64,000 nucleotides of DNA from Lewinellaceae bacterium (GTDB lineage: Bacteria > Bacteroidota > Bacteroidia > Chitinophagales > Saprospiraceae): positions 372,001 through 436,000 of the forward strand of contig JACJYG010000006.1 in the NCBI GenBank assembly GCA_020636215.1, written 5' to 3'. A program made the translations under genes and the position numbers. Of the stretch, positions 8,050-16,640 are shown piece by piece; within the stretch, counting starts at the first letter, position 1, and each line of letters starts with the position of its first letter. The notes under the pieces were generated by a model. It made no database searches. It was given only the letters and a program-made list of their open reading frames with translations, and was not told the origin of the DNA.

Positions 8050-11000
8050 ATGCCATTTAAGAAGAAGGACAATGTTCAAAATCAGAACTTCGACAACATC
8101 ACCATCAGCCTGGCGTCCCCGGATGAGATCCTGGAGCGCTCTTACGGTGAGGTGCTGAAGCCGGAGACGATTAACTATCGTTCTTACAAGCCCGAAAGAG
8201 ATGGCTTGTTCTGTGAGCGCATCTTTGGCCCGGTGAAGGATTATGAGTGCTATTGCGGTAAATACAAGCGCATTCGCTATAAGGGTATCGTTTGTGACCG
8301 TTGTGGAGTGGAGGTGACAGAAAAGAAAGTTCGCCGCGAGCGGATGGGCCACATCAAACTGGTCGTTCCGGTTGTCCATATCTGGTTCTTCAAATCCCTT
8401 CCCAATAAGATCGGGTATATGCTGGGGCTGTCTTCCAAGAAGCTGGAATCCATCATATACTATGAGCGCTATGTCGTCATCCAGTCAGGGGTAAAGGGCG
8501 ATGAAGGTGTGGCTCAGATGGACTTGCTGACAGAAGAGGAATACCTCGAGATACTGGATACACTACCAGCTGACAATCAAATGCTGGAGGATAGCGACCC
8601 CAACAAGTTCATTGCCAAGATGGGCGCAGACGCTATTCGCGATCTGCTGATCCGCCTGGATATGGACCAGTTGTCGTATGACCTTCGCCACCAGGCTGCC
8701 AACGAAACTTCCCAGCAACGCAAATCCGAGGCGCTCAAGCGTCTTCGCGTGGTGGAAGCTTTCCGGGAAGGCCTGGCGCGGATCGAGAACCGCCCGGAGT
8801 GGACTATTATCCAATACCTGCCGGTCGTTCCGCCGGAGCTTCGCCCGCTGGTGCCGCTTGATGGCGGCCGCTTTGCCAGCTCCGACCTCAACGACCTGTA
8901 CCGTCGGGTGATTATCCGCAACAACCGCCTGAAGCGCCTGCTGGAGATCAAAGCCCCTGAGGTGATCTTGCGTAACGAAAAGCGGATGCTGCAGGAAGCG
9001 GTTGATTCTCTGTTCGACAACTCCCGCAAATCCAATGCCGTCAAGGCTGAAGGTGGCCGTGCATTGAAGTCTTTGAGCGATATTCTCAAGGGGAAGCAAG
9101 GCCGATTCCGCCAGAACCTGCTCGGTAAGCGTGTGGATTATTCGGGCCGCTCCGTCATTGTGGTGGGCCCTACCCTCAAGCTTCACGAGTGTGGTATACC
9201 AAAAGGGATGGCAGCCGAGCTGTTTAAACCCTTTGTCATCCGCAAGCTCATTGAGCGCGGTATTGTTAAGACGGTAAAATCCGCCAAAAAGCTGGTTGAT
9301 CGCAAGGACCCCGTAATCTGGGAGATCCTGGAAAATATTCTGAAGGGACACCCCGTACTGCTGAACCGGGCTCCGACGCTGCACCGCCTTTCAATCCAGG
9401 CCTTCCAGCCCAAGCTAATCGAAGGTAAGGCCATTCAGCTTCACCCGCTGGTATGTGGCGCTTTCAACGCTGACTTCGACGGCGACCAGATGGCTGTGCA
9501 CGTGCCTTTGAGCCATGCTGCTATCCTGGAGGCTCAGGTACTGATGTTGTCTTCGCACAACATGCTCAATCCGCAGAACGGATCTCCGATCACCCTGCCT
9601 TCACAGGACATGGTATTGGGGCTCTATTACATCACCAAGGAACGCCGTTCCACCCCCGAAATTAAGGTAAAAGGAGAGGGCCGTAGGTTCTATTCTTCTG
9701 AGGAAGTAATGATTGCCTACAATGAAGGGCAGCTCGACCTGCACGCGGTCATCAAGGCACGGGTGAGAGTTGATGGTGAGGATGGTAAAATGGTGAACAA
9801 GCTGATCGAAACGACGACTGGCCGGGTGTTATTCAATGGGGCTGTTCCGGAAATGGTGCCTTTCATTAACGTTTTGTTGACCAAGAAAAACCTCAAGCGG
9901 GTTATCAGCGATGTCATCGAACGCACAGATTTTGCCACCACAGCCGATTTCCTGGATAATATCAAGGAGTTAGGCTTCCTTTGGTCCTTTAAAGGCGGCC
10001 TGTCGTTCAACCTGGGGGACCTGATTACTCCGACGGTCAAGCAAAATACGCTGGATGAAGCGCAGGCTGAAGTGGATGAGGTGTGGGATAACTACAATAT
10101 GGGCCTTATCACCAATAACGAGCGCTACAACCAGATTATCGATAAGTGGACCTATGCGGATAACCGGATCACCGACGTGCTGATGCGCGAGTTGGCGAAC
10201 CACAAGCAGGGCTTCAACTCCGTATACATGATGCTTGACTCCGGCGCCCGGGGTTCCAAGCAACAGATCAAGCAGCTCTGCGGCCTTCGGGGCCTGATGG
10301 CTAAGCCGCGGAAATCTGGCGATACGGGTGGGGCTGTCATTGAAAACCCCATCCTTGCTAATTTTGTCGATGGCTTGTCGGTTCTGGAATATTTTATCTC
10401 GACGCACGGCGCCCGTAAAGGTTTGGCCGATACGGCACTGAAAACTGCAGATGCTGGTTACCTTACCCGCCGTTTGGTGGATGTAGCTCAGGATGTAGTC
10501 ATTCATGAAGAAGACTGCAATACTCTGCGCGGTATCGAAACAATGGCGTTGAAGGATAATGAGAAGGTCATTGAACAGTTGTCTTCCCGCATCGAAGGCC
10601 GCTATACGCTGCACGATATCTATCATCCTTTGACTGATGAACTCATTCTCAAAGCCGGCGATTACATCGACACGAAAACGGCCGAGTACATCGAGAATGA
10701 AGGCATTGAGATGGTGACCATTCGCTCGGTGCTCACTTGTGAAACCAAGCGTGGCGTGTGTGGCAAGTGTTATGGTAAGAACCTGGCTACTGGCCGGATC
10801 ACGGAAATGGGCGATGCCGTAGGTATTATTGCGGCCCAATCGATCGGTGAACCGGGAACTCAGTTGACCTTGCGTACCTTCCACGTGGGGGGTATCGCTT
10901 CGGTGTCCAAAGCCGAATCGGAGATTGTTTCCAAGTTCAACGGTAAGATCGAATTCGACAGCGTCCGGACGACGGGATACACGGATGATGGTGGCAACGA

Positions 11001-12360
11001 GCTGGATGTCGTACTGTCCCGGACCGGTGAGGTGCGGATTGTTGACGCCGCCTCCGGCAAGCAGTATGCTTCTCACTATATTCCCTACGGAGCTACCCTG
11101 CATGTAAAGGAGGGCCAGGATGTGAAGCGCGGGGACCTCATTTGTGAATGGGACCCCTTCAATGCCGTGATCATTTCCGAGTTCAGCGGTATTATCAAGT
11201 ACGATTCTATCGAAGAAGGTTCGACTTTCCGAATAGAGCGGGATGACCAGACTGGTTATGTCGAAAAGGTGATCGTTGAATCCAAGAATAAGCGTAAGAT
11301 CCCTACGATCCGGATTTTGGATGCAGATGGGGAGGAATTGCGCAACTATAACCTGCCGGTGGGTTCATACCTGTCGATCGATGACGGGGAATCCATCAGG
11401 GCCGGTCAAAAGATCGCCAAGATACCCCGAAAGTTGGGTAAGATTGCCGACATCACCGGTGGCTTGCCTCGGGTAACGGAGCTTTTTGAAGCCCGTAACC
11501 CGTCGAACCCGGCTGTGGTTTCCGAGATCGATGGTGTGGTCGCTTTTGGTAAGATCAAGCGGGGCAACCGCGAGGTAATGGTGGAGGCAAAAGACGGCCA
11601 GCGCCGCAAATACCTCATCGGTTTGTCGAAGCACATTCTGGTACAGGAAGGGGACTTTGTACGCGCCGGTACGCCGTTGTCTGACGGTTCTATTGCGCCG
11701 CGCGATATTCTGAATATCAAAGGCCCGTTTGCAGTACAGTCTTACCTGGTGAATGGCGTTCAGGAAGTTTACCGCGCCCAGGGTATCACGATCAACAACA
11801 AGCACATGGAGGTGATCGTCCGTCAGATGATGCGCCGGGTGCAGATCGAAGACCCGGGAGATACCACATTCCTGGAAGGCGAAGCAGTGGAAAAATACGA
11901 GTTTCTGGAACAAAACGACTGGATCTTCGATAAGAAGGTCGTCGTGGATCCCGGAGAGTCTAACCGCTTGCGCGCCGGCCAGTTGGTGACCCTGCGCCAG
12001 TTGCGGGAGGAGAACTCCTTCCTGCGCCGCAATGATAAAAAGCTGGTGGAATACCGTGATGCTATCTCGGCGACTTCCAGCTCCCTGCTGCAGGGCATCA
12101 CCAAGTCTTCGTTGGGTACGGAGAGCTGGATATCAGCTGCCTCCTTCCAGGAGACGACCAAGGTGCTGAGCACAGCAGCCATCGGCGCCAAGAAGGATTA
12201 CCTCAACGGCCTGAAGGAGAACGTCATCGTCGGTAAGCGCATCCCTGCCGGTACCGGCCTGCGCGAGTATCAGGAGTTGTTCGTTACATCCATGGAAGCG
12301 CACGAAGCACACGGTGCACACCATGAAGAATTGGAAGAGATCGAGGAAGACGAATTTTAA
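8050..12360 (+). CDS. rpoC: DNA-directed RNA polymerase subunit beta-prime
   Basis: A 1436-residue beta-prime subunit. The N-terminal zinc motif reads CYCGKYKRIRYKGIVCDRCG. The catalytic Mg-binding NADFDGD is at residues 473-479. The second zinc cluster (CETKRGVCGKCYGKN) is in the C-terminal half, followed by GIIAAQSIGEPGTQLTLRTFH of the trigger-loop region. The tail is acidic (HHEELEEIEEDEF). It is the last gene of the transcription unit and is followed by a strong terminator. Confidence 0.98.
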   Translation: MPFKKKDNVQNQNFDNITISLASPDEILERSYGEVLKPETINYRSYKPERDGLFCERIFGPVKDYECYCGKYKRIRYKGIVCDRCGVEVTEKKVRRERMGHIKLVVPVVHIWFFKSLPNKIGYMLGLSSKKLESIIYYERYVVIQSGVKGDEGVAQMDLLTEEEYLEILDTLPADNQMLEDSDPNKFIAKMGADAIRDLLIRLDMDQLSYDLRHQAANETSQQRKSEALKRLRVVEAFREGLARIENRPEWTIIQYLPVVPPELRPLVPLDGGRFASSDLNDLYRRVIIRNNRLKRLLEIKAPEVILRNEKRMLQEAVDSLFDNSRKSNAVKAEGGRALKSLSDILKGKQGRFRQNLLGKRVDYSGRSVIVVGPTLKLHECGIPKGMAAELFKPFVIRKLIERGIVKTVKSAKKLVDRKDPVIWEILENILKGHPVLLNRAPTLHRLSIQAFQPKLIEGKAIQLHPLVCGAFNADFDGDQMAVHVPLSHAAILEAQVLMLSSHNMLNPQNGSPITLPSQDMVLGLYYITKERRSTPEIKVKGEGRRFYSSEEVMIAYNEGQLDLHAVIKARVRVDGEDGKMVNKLIETTTGRVLFNGAVPEMVPFINVLLTKKNLKRVISDVIERTDFATTADFLDNIKELGFLWSFKGGLSFNLGDLITPTVKQNTLDEAQAEVDEVWDNYNMGLITNNERYNQIIDKWTYADNRITDVLMRELANHKQGFNSVYMMLDSGARGSKQQIKQLCGLRGLMAKPRKSGDTGGAVIENPILANFVDGLSVLEYFISTHGARKGLADTALKTADAGYLTRRLVDVAQDVVIHEEDCNTLRGIETMALKDNEKVIEQLSSRIEGRYTLHDIYHPLTDELILKAGDYIDTKTAEYIENEGIEMVTIRSVLTCETKRGVCGKCYGKNLATGRITEMGDAVGIIAAQSIGEPGTQLTLRTFHVGGIASVSKAESEIVSKFNGKIEFDSVRTTGYTDDGGNELDVVLSRTGEVRIVDAASGKQYASHYIPYGATLHVKEGQDVKRGDLICEWDPFNAVIISEFSGIIKYDSIEEGSTFRIERDDQTGYVEKVIVESKNKRKIPTIRILDADGEELRNYNLPVGSYLSIDDGESIRAGQKIAKIPRKLGKIADITGGLPRVTELFEARNPSNPAVVSEIDGVVAFGKIKRGNREVMVEAKDGQRRKYLIGLSKHILVQEGDFVRAGTPLSDGSIAPRDILNIKGPFAVQSYLVNGVQEVYRAQGITINNKHMEVIVRQMMRRVQIEDPGDTTFLEGEAVEKYEFLEQNDWIFDKKVVVDPGESNRLRAGQLVTLRQLREENSFLRRNDKKLVEYRDAISATSSSLLQGITKSSLGTESWISAASFQETTKVLSTAAIGAKKDYLNGLKENVIVGKRIPAGTGLREYQELFVTSMEAHEAHGAHHEELEEIEEDEF

Positions 12361-12417
12361 GATTCCTGAAGGCGCCTCAATGGCGCCGCAGGGCGAATAG
12401 AATAATTGGACCTATCG

Positions 12418-12463
12418 ACACCAGCCCTTTTCCGGAATTCCGGGGAAGGGCTTGGTGTTTTTA
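12418..12463 (+). terminator. Rho-independent terminator after rpoC
   Basis: ACACCAGCCCTTTTCCGG pairs with CCGGGGAAGGGCTTGGTGT around AATT, with a few wobble pairs or mismatches, and is followed by a T-run (gtttttag). It lies 57 nt after the rpoC stop and would end the tuf-rpoC region. Confidence 0.85.
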
Positions 12464-12479
12464 GGGCCGGGGAAATATA

Positions 12480-12643
12480 AGAGCGTGTCTAAAATTAATC
12501 CTTTCACTAATATGAGCGCCTTCCTTCGCCGGGCTTCAGCTATTTTTCGGCACGTATCTTCCAGATATGCGCCGAAAAATGAGCTTCGCGCGGCTTTGGA
12601 ATCCATCTCATATTAGAAGAAAAACTAAATTTAGACACGCTCT
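12480..12643. mobile_element. MITE-like palindromic element 1
   Basis: Terminal inverted repeats AGAGCGTGTCTAAA and TTTAGACACGCTCT bound a 164-bp segment with an internal hairpin (ATTTTTCGGC/GCCGAAAAAT). If the ends are taken as GAGC...GCTC (162 bp), both flanks read TAA, a possible 3-bp target duplication. It codes for nothing. A second element of identical length and design lies at 16372-16535. TNA duplications are known for the IS1031 group of the IS5 family, so an IS5-type transposase could have moved it. Confidence 0.7.
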
Positions 12644-12776
12644 AAAATGTAAAACCCGAAAACGTAAAATGAAAAAGTGGGGTTGGGCTTGGATAGGCTG
12701 TGTGGAATAATCAAAAAGTAATTTTTTTGAGCGCCCTTTTTCTGGAAAGGGTAGTATTTTTAAAAAAAAACAGAAA

Positions 12777-13793
12777 ATGGAGATCAACCTTATCAGCGAT
12801 ACCGTTACCCGGCCAACCCCTGGCATGATGCAGGCTATGCTGCAGGCGGAAGTAGGGGATGATGTTTTTGGTGAAGACCCCACGGTGAATGCGCTGGAAG
12901 CCAAGGTGGCGTCGATGTTCGGTAAAGCGGCCGCGCTGTTTTGCCCCTCCGGTACGATGACCAACCAGATTGCGGTCAAGGTGCATACCCAGCCATTGGA
13001 TGAAGTCATTTGTGACGAATATTCCCACGTCTATCAATATGAGGTGGGGGGCTATGCCTACAATTCCGGAGTAGGGGTCAACCTGATCCGGGGGACCCAT
13101 GGCAAAGTCACGGCGGCGCAGGTGGCCGCGGCGATCAAACCGGTGCACGATTGGCTGCCCATCAGCCGGTTGGTGGTGTTGGAAAATACCTGTAATAAGG
13201 GTGGCGGCAGTTATTACACCCTGGAGGAGATACGCCCAATCAGCCGTTTGTGCCGTGAACGCGGCCTGTATCTCCATCTCGATGGCGCCCGCTTGTTCAA
13301 TGCTTTAGTGGAAACGGGAGAGGCTCCACAGGCCGTTGGCGAGTTGTTTGACAGCATCTCCATTTGCCTATCCAAAGGCCTGGGAGCTCCGGTTGGCTCG
13401 GTGCTGATCGGCAGCGCTGATTTCATCCGGCAGGCCCGGCGGGTGCGAAAGGCAATGGGAGGGGGCATGCGGCAGGCCGGCTTCCTGGCCGCCGCCGGCA
13501 TTTATGCACTGGATCATCAGTTGGAACGACTGAAAGAGGATAACGAGCGCGCTAAAAAGATCGGAGCGGTTTTGCAGGAACGGCCCTACGTGTCCGATGT
13601 ACGGCCGGTGCAAACCAACATTCTCATTTTTGATGTAAAGCCACCCTATACAGCGGAATCTTTTTTACAAAAACTGTCCACATACGGTATCAAGGCTTCC
13701 CCTTTCGGCCCACAGACAGTGCGTTTCGTAACCCATCTGGATTTCACGGAAGAGATGATGGAAAGGGTGATCGAGGTGTTGAGAAAGCTGTAG
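12777..13793 (+). CDS. ltaE: Low-specificity L-threonine aldolase
   Basis: A 338-residue PLP enzyme that cleaves L-threonine/allo-threonine to glycine and acetaldehyde. It shows the family start (INLISDTVTRPTPGMMQAM), EVGDDVFGEDPTVNALE, the PLP-contacting Asp in LHLDGARLFNA (Asp169) and the Schiff-base lysine in ISICLSKGLGAPVGS (Lys200). It is a fold-type I cytosolic enzyme of normal length. It stands alone downstream of MITE-like element 1. A short poly-A stretch precedes the ATG rather than a Shine-Dalgarno sequence. Confidence 0.93.
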   Translation: MEINLISDTVTRPTPGMMQAMLQAEVGDDVFGEDPTVNALEAKVASMFGKAAALFCPSGTMTNQIAVKVHTQPLDEVICDEYSHVYQYEVGGYAYNSGVGVNLIRGTHGKVTAAQVAAAIKPVHDWLPISRLVVLENTCNKGGGSYYTLEEIRPISRLCRERGLYLHLDGARLFNALVETGEAPQAVGELFDSISICLSKGLGAPVGSVLIGSADFIRQARRVRKAMGGGMRQAGFLAAAGIYALDHQLERLKEDNERAKKIGAVLQERPYVSDVRPVQTNILIFDVKPPYTAESFLQKLSTYGIKASPFGPQTVRFVTHLDFTEEMMERVIEVLRKL

Positions 13794-13887
13794 GCCCAGA
13801 TTATTCCACATCAGGAGAGAGGCTCTAACGAAAGGGCAGGAATCTCTTCGCTGGCAAAAGGCATTGGCTAACCGATAGCGCGAAAAT

Positions 13888-14481
13888 TCAGGAAATTTCT
13901 CCTCTCCTGCGGATCTCATCACGGATCTCAGCGGCGCGTTCATAGTTTTCTTCAGCCAGCATTTCATCCAGCATTTTGTTAAGGGCATCGATAGAGTAGG
14001 AGGAGAGGGACGCCGTTTTCCCTTTGGGTTGCGTTCGTTCCTCCGCTTCCACTTCCTCTTCTTCTTCCGATTCCTCGAGCACCACGCCGGCGGCGTCAAG
14101 GATAAACTCGTAGGTATAGATAGGGCAGCTGAAGCGTACCGCCATGGCCAGGGCGTCGGAGGTGCGGGAATCGATCTCGATGAGTTCACCGTCTTTCAGG
14201 CAGATAAGCCGGGCGTAGAAGATGCCATCGAGCAGGTTATTAATGATCACTTCCTTCAGGTCAATGTGGAAGGTTTCCAGAGTGTTTTTGAAGAGGTCGT
14301 GTGTCAGGGGCCGGTTGGGGGTCATCCGTTCCATGGCTACAGCAATGGCCTGTGCTTCGAAGCTGCCGATGACGATCGGCAAACGCCGGGAACCGCCATG
14401 TTCTCCCAAAACTACCGCGTAGTTGTGTGATTGGGTTACGGAGTGGGAAAGGGCGACTATATCCAATTCGATCTTTCTCAT
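13888..14481 (-). CDS. Bifunctional nuclease family protein (DUF151) with C-terminal UVR motif
   Basis: A 197-residue protein starting MRKIELDIVALSHSVTQSHNYAVVL. The DUF151/bifunctional nuclease domain fills about residues 1-130 (LPIVIGSFEAQAIAVAMER, RPLTHDLFKNTL, EIDSRTSDALAMAVRFSCPIY). After a Glu-rich linker there is a UvrB/UvrC-type UVR motif (SIDALNKMLDEMLAEENYERAAEIRDEI). The domain has been linked to RNase/DNase activity, but its role in this phylum is not settled. The frame is open 44 codons further upstream; the downstream Met is chosen because the domain starts there. Confidence 0.85.
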   Translation of the reverse strand: MRKIELDIVALSHSVTQSHNYAVVLGEHGGSRRLPIVIGSFEAQAIAVAMERMTPNRPLTHDLFKNTLETFHIDLKEVIINNLLDGIFYARLICLKDGELIEIDSRTSDALAMAVRFSCPIYTYEFILDAAGVVLEESEEEEEVEAEERTQPKGKTASLSSYSIDALNKMLDEMLAEENYERAAEIRDEIRRRGEIS

Positions 14482-14701
14482 AGAGGCCTTGGTCGTTTTT
14501 AAGTTTGCTACTCTACCCTTATGCAACAATTGCATTATCCAGGTAGTTGAAGAGCGGGAAGGCAAATTGAAGGCTGGTGAAAGCTCGCCTTTTCGCTCCG
14601 GGAAAAAGAACAATTTACAACGAAATTACAAATTCTAAACAGGAGCGCAAAGGTATAAAAAAGCCTGCTTTTGGCCTTCCAATCCTGTGTTAAATTGCTG
14701 A

Positions 14702-15460
14702 TTATAATCCTTTGGCTTCTTCCCACAGTGCGTCCATTTCCGCCAGGGTCATTTCGCGCAATGCTTTGGGGGCTTTGGCTTCAATGTATTCGAAGCGTTT
14801 TTTAAATTTCTGGTTGACGCGCTCCAGGGCAGTTTCCGGGTCGATGCCTTGAAAACGTGCATAATTGACCAGCGAAAAGAGCACGTCGCCAAATTCTTCT
14901 TCCCGTTTTTCCTGGGGCATATTCTGCTGCATGGCCTCCCGGAATTCTTCCATCTCCTCCTCTACCTTTTCCCAGACCTGTTCGCTATTTTCCCACTCAA
15001 ATCCGACCTGTTTGGTCTTTTCCTGCATACGGTAGGCCTTGACCATGGCCGGCAAAGACTTGGGGACACCTTGCAAAACGGATTTTTTACCTTCCTTAAG
15101 CTTGAGTTGTTCCCAGTTTTTCTTGACCGTTTCTTCATCATCGGCCACCACGTCACCATAGATATGGGGATGGCGCTTGATGAGTTTATCACACACGGCA
15201 TGAAGCGCATCGGCCATATCGAAAGCCCCTTTTTCATCAGCGATCCGGGCGTAAAAGGCCATGTGGAGCATGATGTCGCCAATTTCTTCCTTGATCTCTT
15301 CCAGGTTTTCTTCCAGGATGGCGTCCGCCAGTTCGTAGGTTTCCTCAATAGTGAGGTTGCGCAAGGTCTGGAAGGTTTGCTTACGGTCCCAGGGGCACTG
15401 TTCCCGCAATTCATCCATTATGGTTAGCAGGCGGCCGAAGGCCTCAAGTTTATGCTCCAT
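14702..15460 (-). CDS. mazG: Nucleoside triphosphate pyrophosphohydrolase MazG
   Basis: A 252-residue protein with two tandem MazG domains. The first (about 1-120) has CPWDRKQTFQTLRNLTIEETYELADAI with the metal-binding EExxE set and EIGDIMLHMAFYARI. The second has WEKVEEEMEEFREAM and EEEFGDVLFSLVNYARFQGIDPE. It hydrolyses (d)NTPs to NMP and pyrophosphate for pool sanitation. It is divergent from the small membrane protein at 15576. Confidence 0.93.
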   Translation of the reverse strand: MEHKLEAFGRLLTIMDELREQCPWDRKQTFQTLRNLTIEETYELADAILEENLEEIKEEIGDIMLHMAFYARIADEKGAFDMADALHAVCDKLIKRHPHIYGDVVADDEETVKKNWEQLKLKEGKKSVLQGVPKSLPAMVKAYRMQEKTKQVGFEWENSEQVWEKVEEEMEEFREAMQQNMPQEKREEEFGDVLFSLVNYARFQGIDPETALERVNQKFKKRFEYIEAKAPKALREMTLAEMDALWEEAKGL

Positions 15461-15575
15461 GTTATGGTTGGTTTATGTAATTTTGCAGGCGAAACGTTGC
15501 GGCTGCTCTGCAAAAGTACACAAACCTTCTGTAGGGCGCCGTTGTTCTGATAAGAAACCACTAAAGCTGAGTAGT

Positions 15576-15806
15576 ATGGAATTTTTATATGTCTTGACGA
15601 TCATTTTCGGTGTTTTCGGTATTTCCTTTCTGCTGATCAATATTCGCCAGATTTTTACCGGGCAGGAGTTTCGGGGCACCTGTGCGACCAATAACCCAAT
15701 GCTCAAGAACCAGATCGGCGAGTGTACTGTTTGTGGCCGGAAGCCGGATGAGGAATGTAAAATGCCGGAGGTAGAAGGCCATCAACTGGATGCCACCAAA
15801 GCCTGA
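15576..15806 (+). CDS. Small single-span membrane protein with cysteine motif (NqrM-like)
   Basis: A 76-residue protein. One N-terminal membrane span (about 1-24, MEFLYVLTIIFGVFGISFLL) is followed by FRGTC and a C-terminal GECTVCGRKPDEEC cluster, four cysteines in all. The layout (one span, then Cys-rich cytosolic or periplasmic tail) resembles NqrM/DUF539, the maturation factor that helps insert iron into Na+-translocating NADH:quinone reductase, and small Bacteroidota membrane proteins of the same shape. No nqr genes are in the window. The upstream reading frame is open, but ATG 15576 fits the membrane start. An exact TAATTTTG -7-like element lies at 15478-15485. Confidence 0.7.
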   Translation: MEFLYVLTIIFGVFGISFLLINIRQIFTGQEFRGTCATNNPMLKNQIGECTVCGRKPDEECKMPEVEGHQLDATKA

Positions 15807-15894
15807 TTACAAAAGAAACAGCCATCGGAGAATCCATTCTCTGACACACGGGCAGTAAGCATAAAGCTTATTGCCTGTTTTTTTTCATAAGCAC

Positions 15895-16254
15895 TTAATA
15901 CGCTCCCAGCGTCAGCATCACAAGGGTGCAGGCCATTTCCACTTCGATACCTCTTTGCCGGGCCAGCATGGCCAGCTCGGCGTTTTCGGTACCGGGGTTA
16001 AAGATGATGCGTTGTGGTTTAAGGCCAAGGATGTAATCGTAATAGCCCTTCTGGTTGCGGGGGTTGAGGTATAGCGTAATAGTATGTACGTCAGAAAGTT
16101 CTGGTTTACCTTGCTCAATGGGAATTCCCAGCACCTCGCCGCTTCGGTTTCCAATGGGAACTACCTCATACCCTCTGGATAACAATTGATGAACTGCAGA
16201 ATAGGCGTAGCGGATAGGATTATCGGAAGCTCCCAGGACAACCGTTTTTTTCAT
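15895..16254 (-). CDS. CoA-binding protein (YccU-type Rossmann domain)
   Basis: A 119-residue single-domain protein. MKKTVVLGASDNPIRYAYSAVHQLLSRGYEVVPIG is the CoA_binding_2 Rossmann start, and IIFNPGTENAELAMLARQRGIEVEMACTLVMLTLG is the family's typical end. It is cytosolic. The fold is shared with succinyl-CoA synthetase alpha, but no catalytic His domain is present and the function is unknown. A 386-bp gap with MITE-like element 2 separates it from pdhC upstream on the same strand. Confidence 0.88.
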   Translation of the reverse strand: MKKTVVLGASDNPIRYAYSAVHQLLSRGYEVVPIGNRSGEVLGIPIEQGKPELSDVHTITLYLNPRNQKGYYDYILGLKPQRIIFNPGTENAELAMLARQRGIEVEMACTLVMLTLGAY

Positions 16255-16371
16255 GCTAATTCGTTCATTTTTTCATATAACCGGTGGGCCAGCGTTTTGG
16301 TTTTGAGAAAGCAGGAGAGAAATGCCTGGTGGGCGATACTTCCCCCTACGGGCGGAGGATTCTACAGATTA

Positions 16372-16535
16372 AGAGCTTGTTCAAATTTCGTTTTTGGAGA
16401 TGAAAATTATTCATTTTTTGCTTAGACAAGGCGTCGAAATGGGAGCATACCCTTAGGTACGTGACCATTTCGACAACGCAGTATAAGCGAAAAAGGGACG
16501 TTTTCAGCCCGAAGGATGAAATTTGAACAAGCTCT
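16372..16535. mobile_element. MITE-like palindromic element 2
   Basis: Perfect 18-bp terminal inverted repeats, AGAGCTTGTTCAAATTTC and its complement, bound exactly 164 bp. Counting from GAGC to GCTC (162 bp), TAA flanks both sides as a possible target duplication, as in element 1. Inside, TTTTTTGCTTA pairs with TAAGCGAAAAA and GTCGAAATGG with CCATTTCGAC, so a single strand folds into one long hairpin. It has no open frame of note. It sits between pdhC and the CoA-binding gene. Confidence 0.75.
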
Positions 16536-16579
16536 AAGAGTAAACTATCAACAGTAACCGCATGGACCGGGCTTTTGCT

Positions 16580-16612
16580 TCCTTTTGAGCCCGTGTTAAG
16601 GGCTCAAAAGGA
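16580..16612 (-). terminator. Hairpin downstream of pdhC
   Basis: A 13-bp perfect stem, TCCTTTTGAGCCC/GGGCTCAAAAGGA, with a 7-nt loop, 28 bp past the pdhC stop on the same strand. Neither side has a good T-run, so it may be a 3'-end stabilising hairpin or a factor-dependent terminator. Confidence 0.55.
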
Positions 16613-16640
16613 GCATCAACAGGATCACCATAAGGACTTC

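Noticed and set aside
9970..11103. 377-aa frame antisense to rpoC
   Set aside because: A shadow of the rpoC reading frame.
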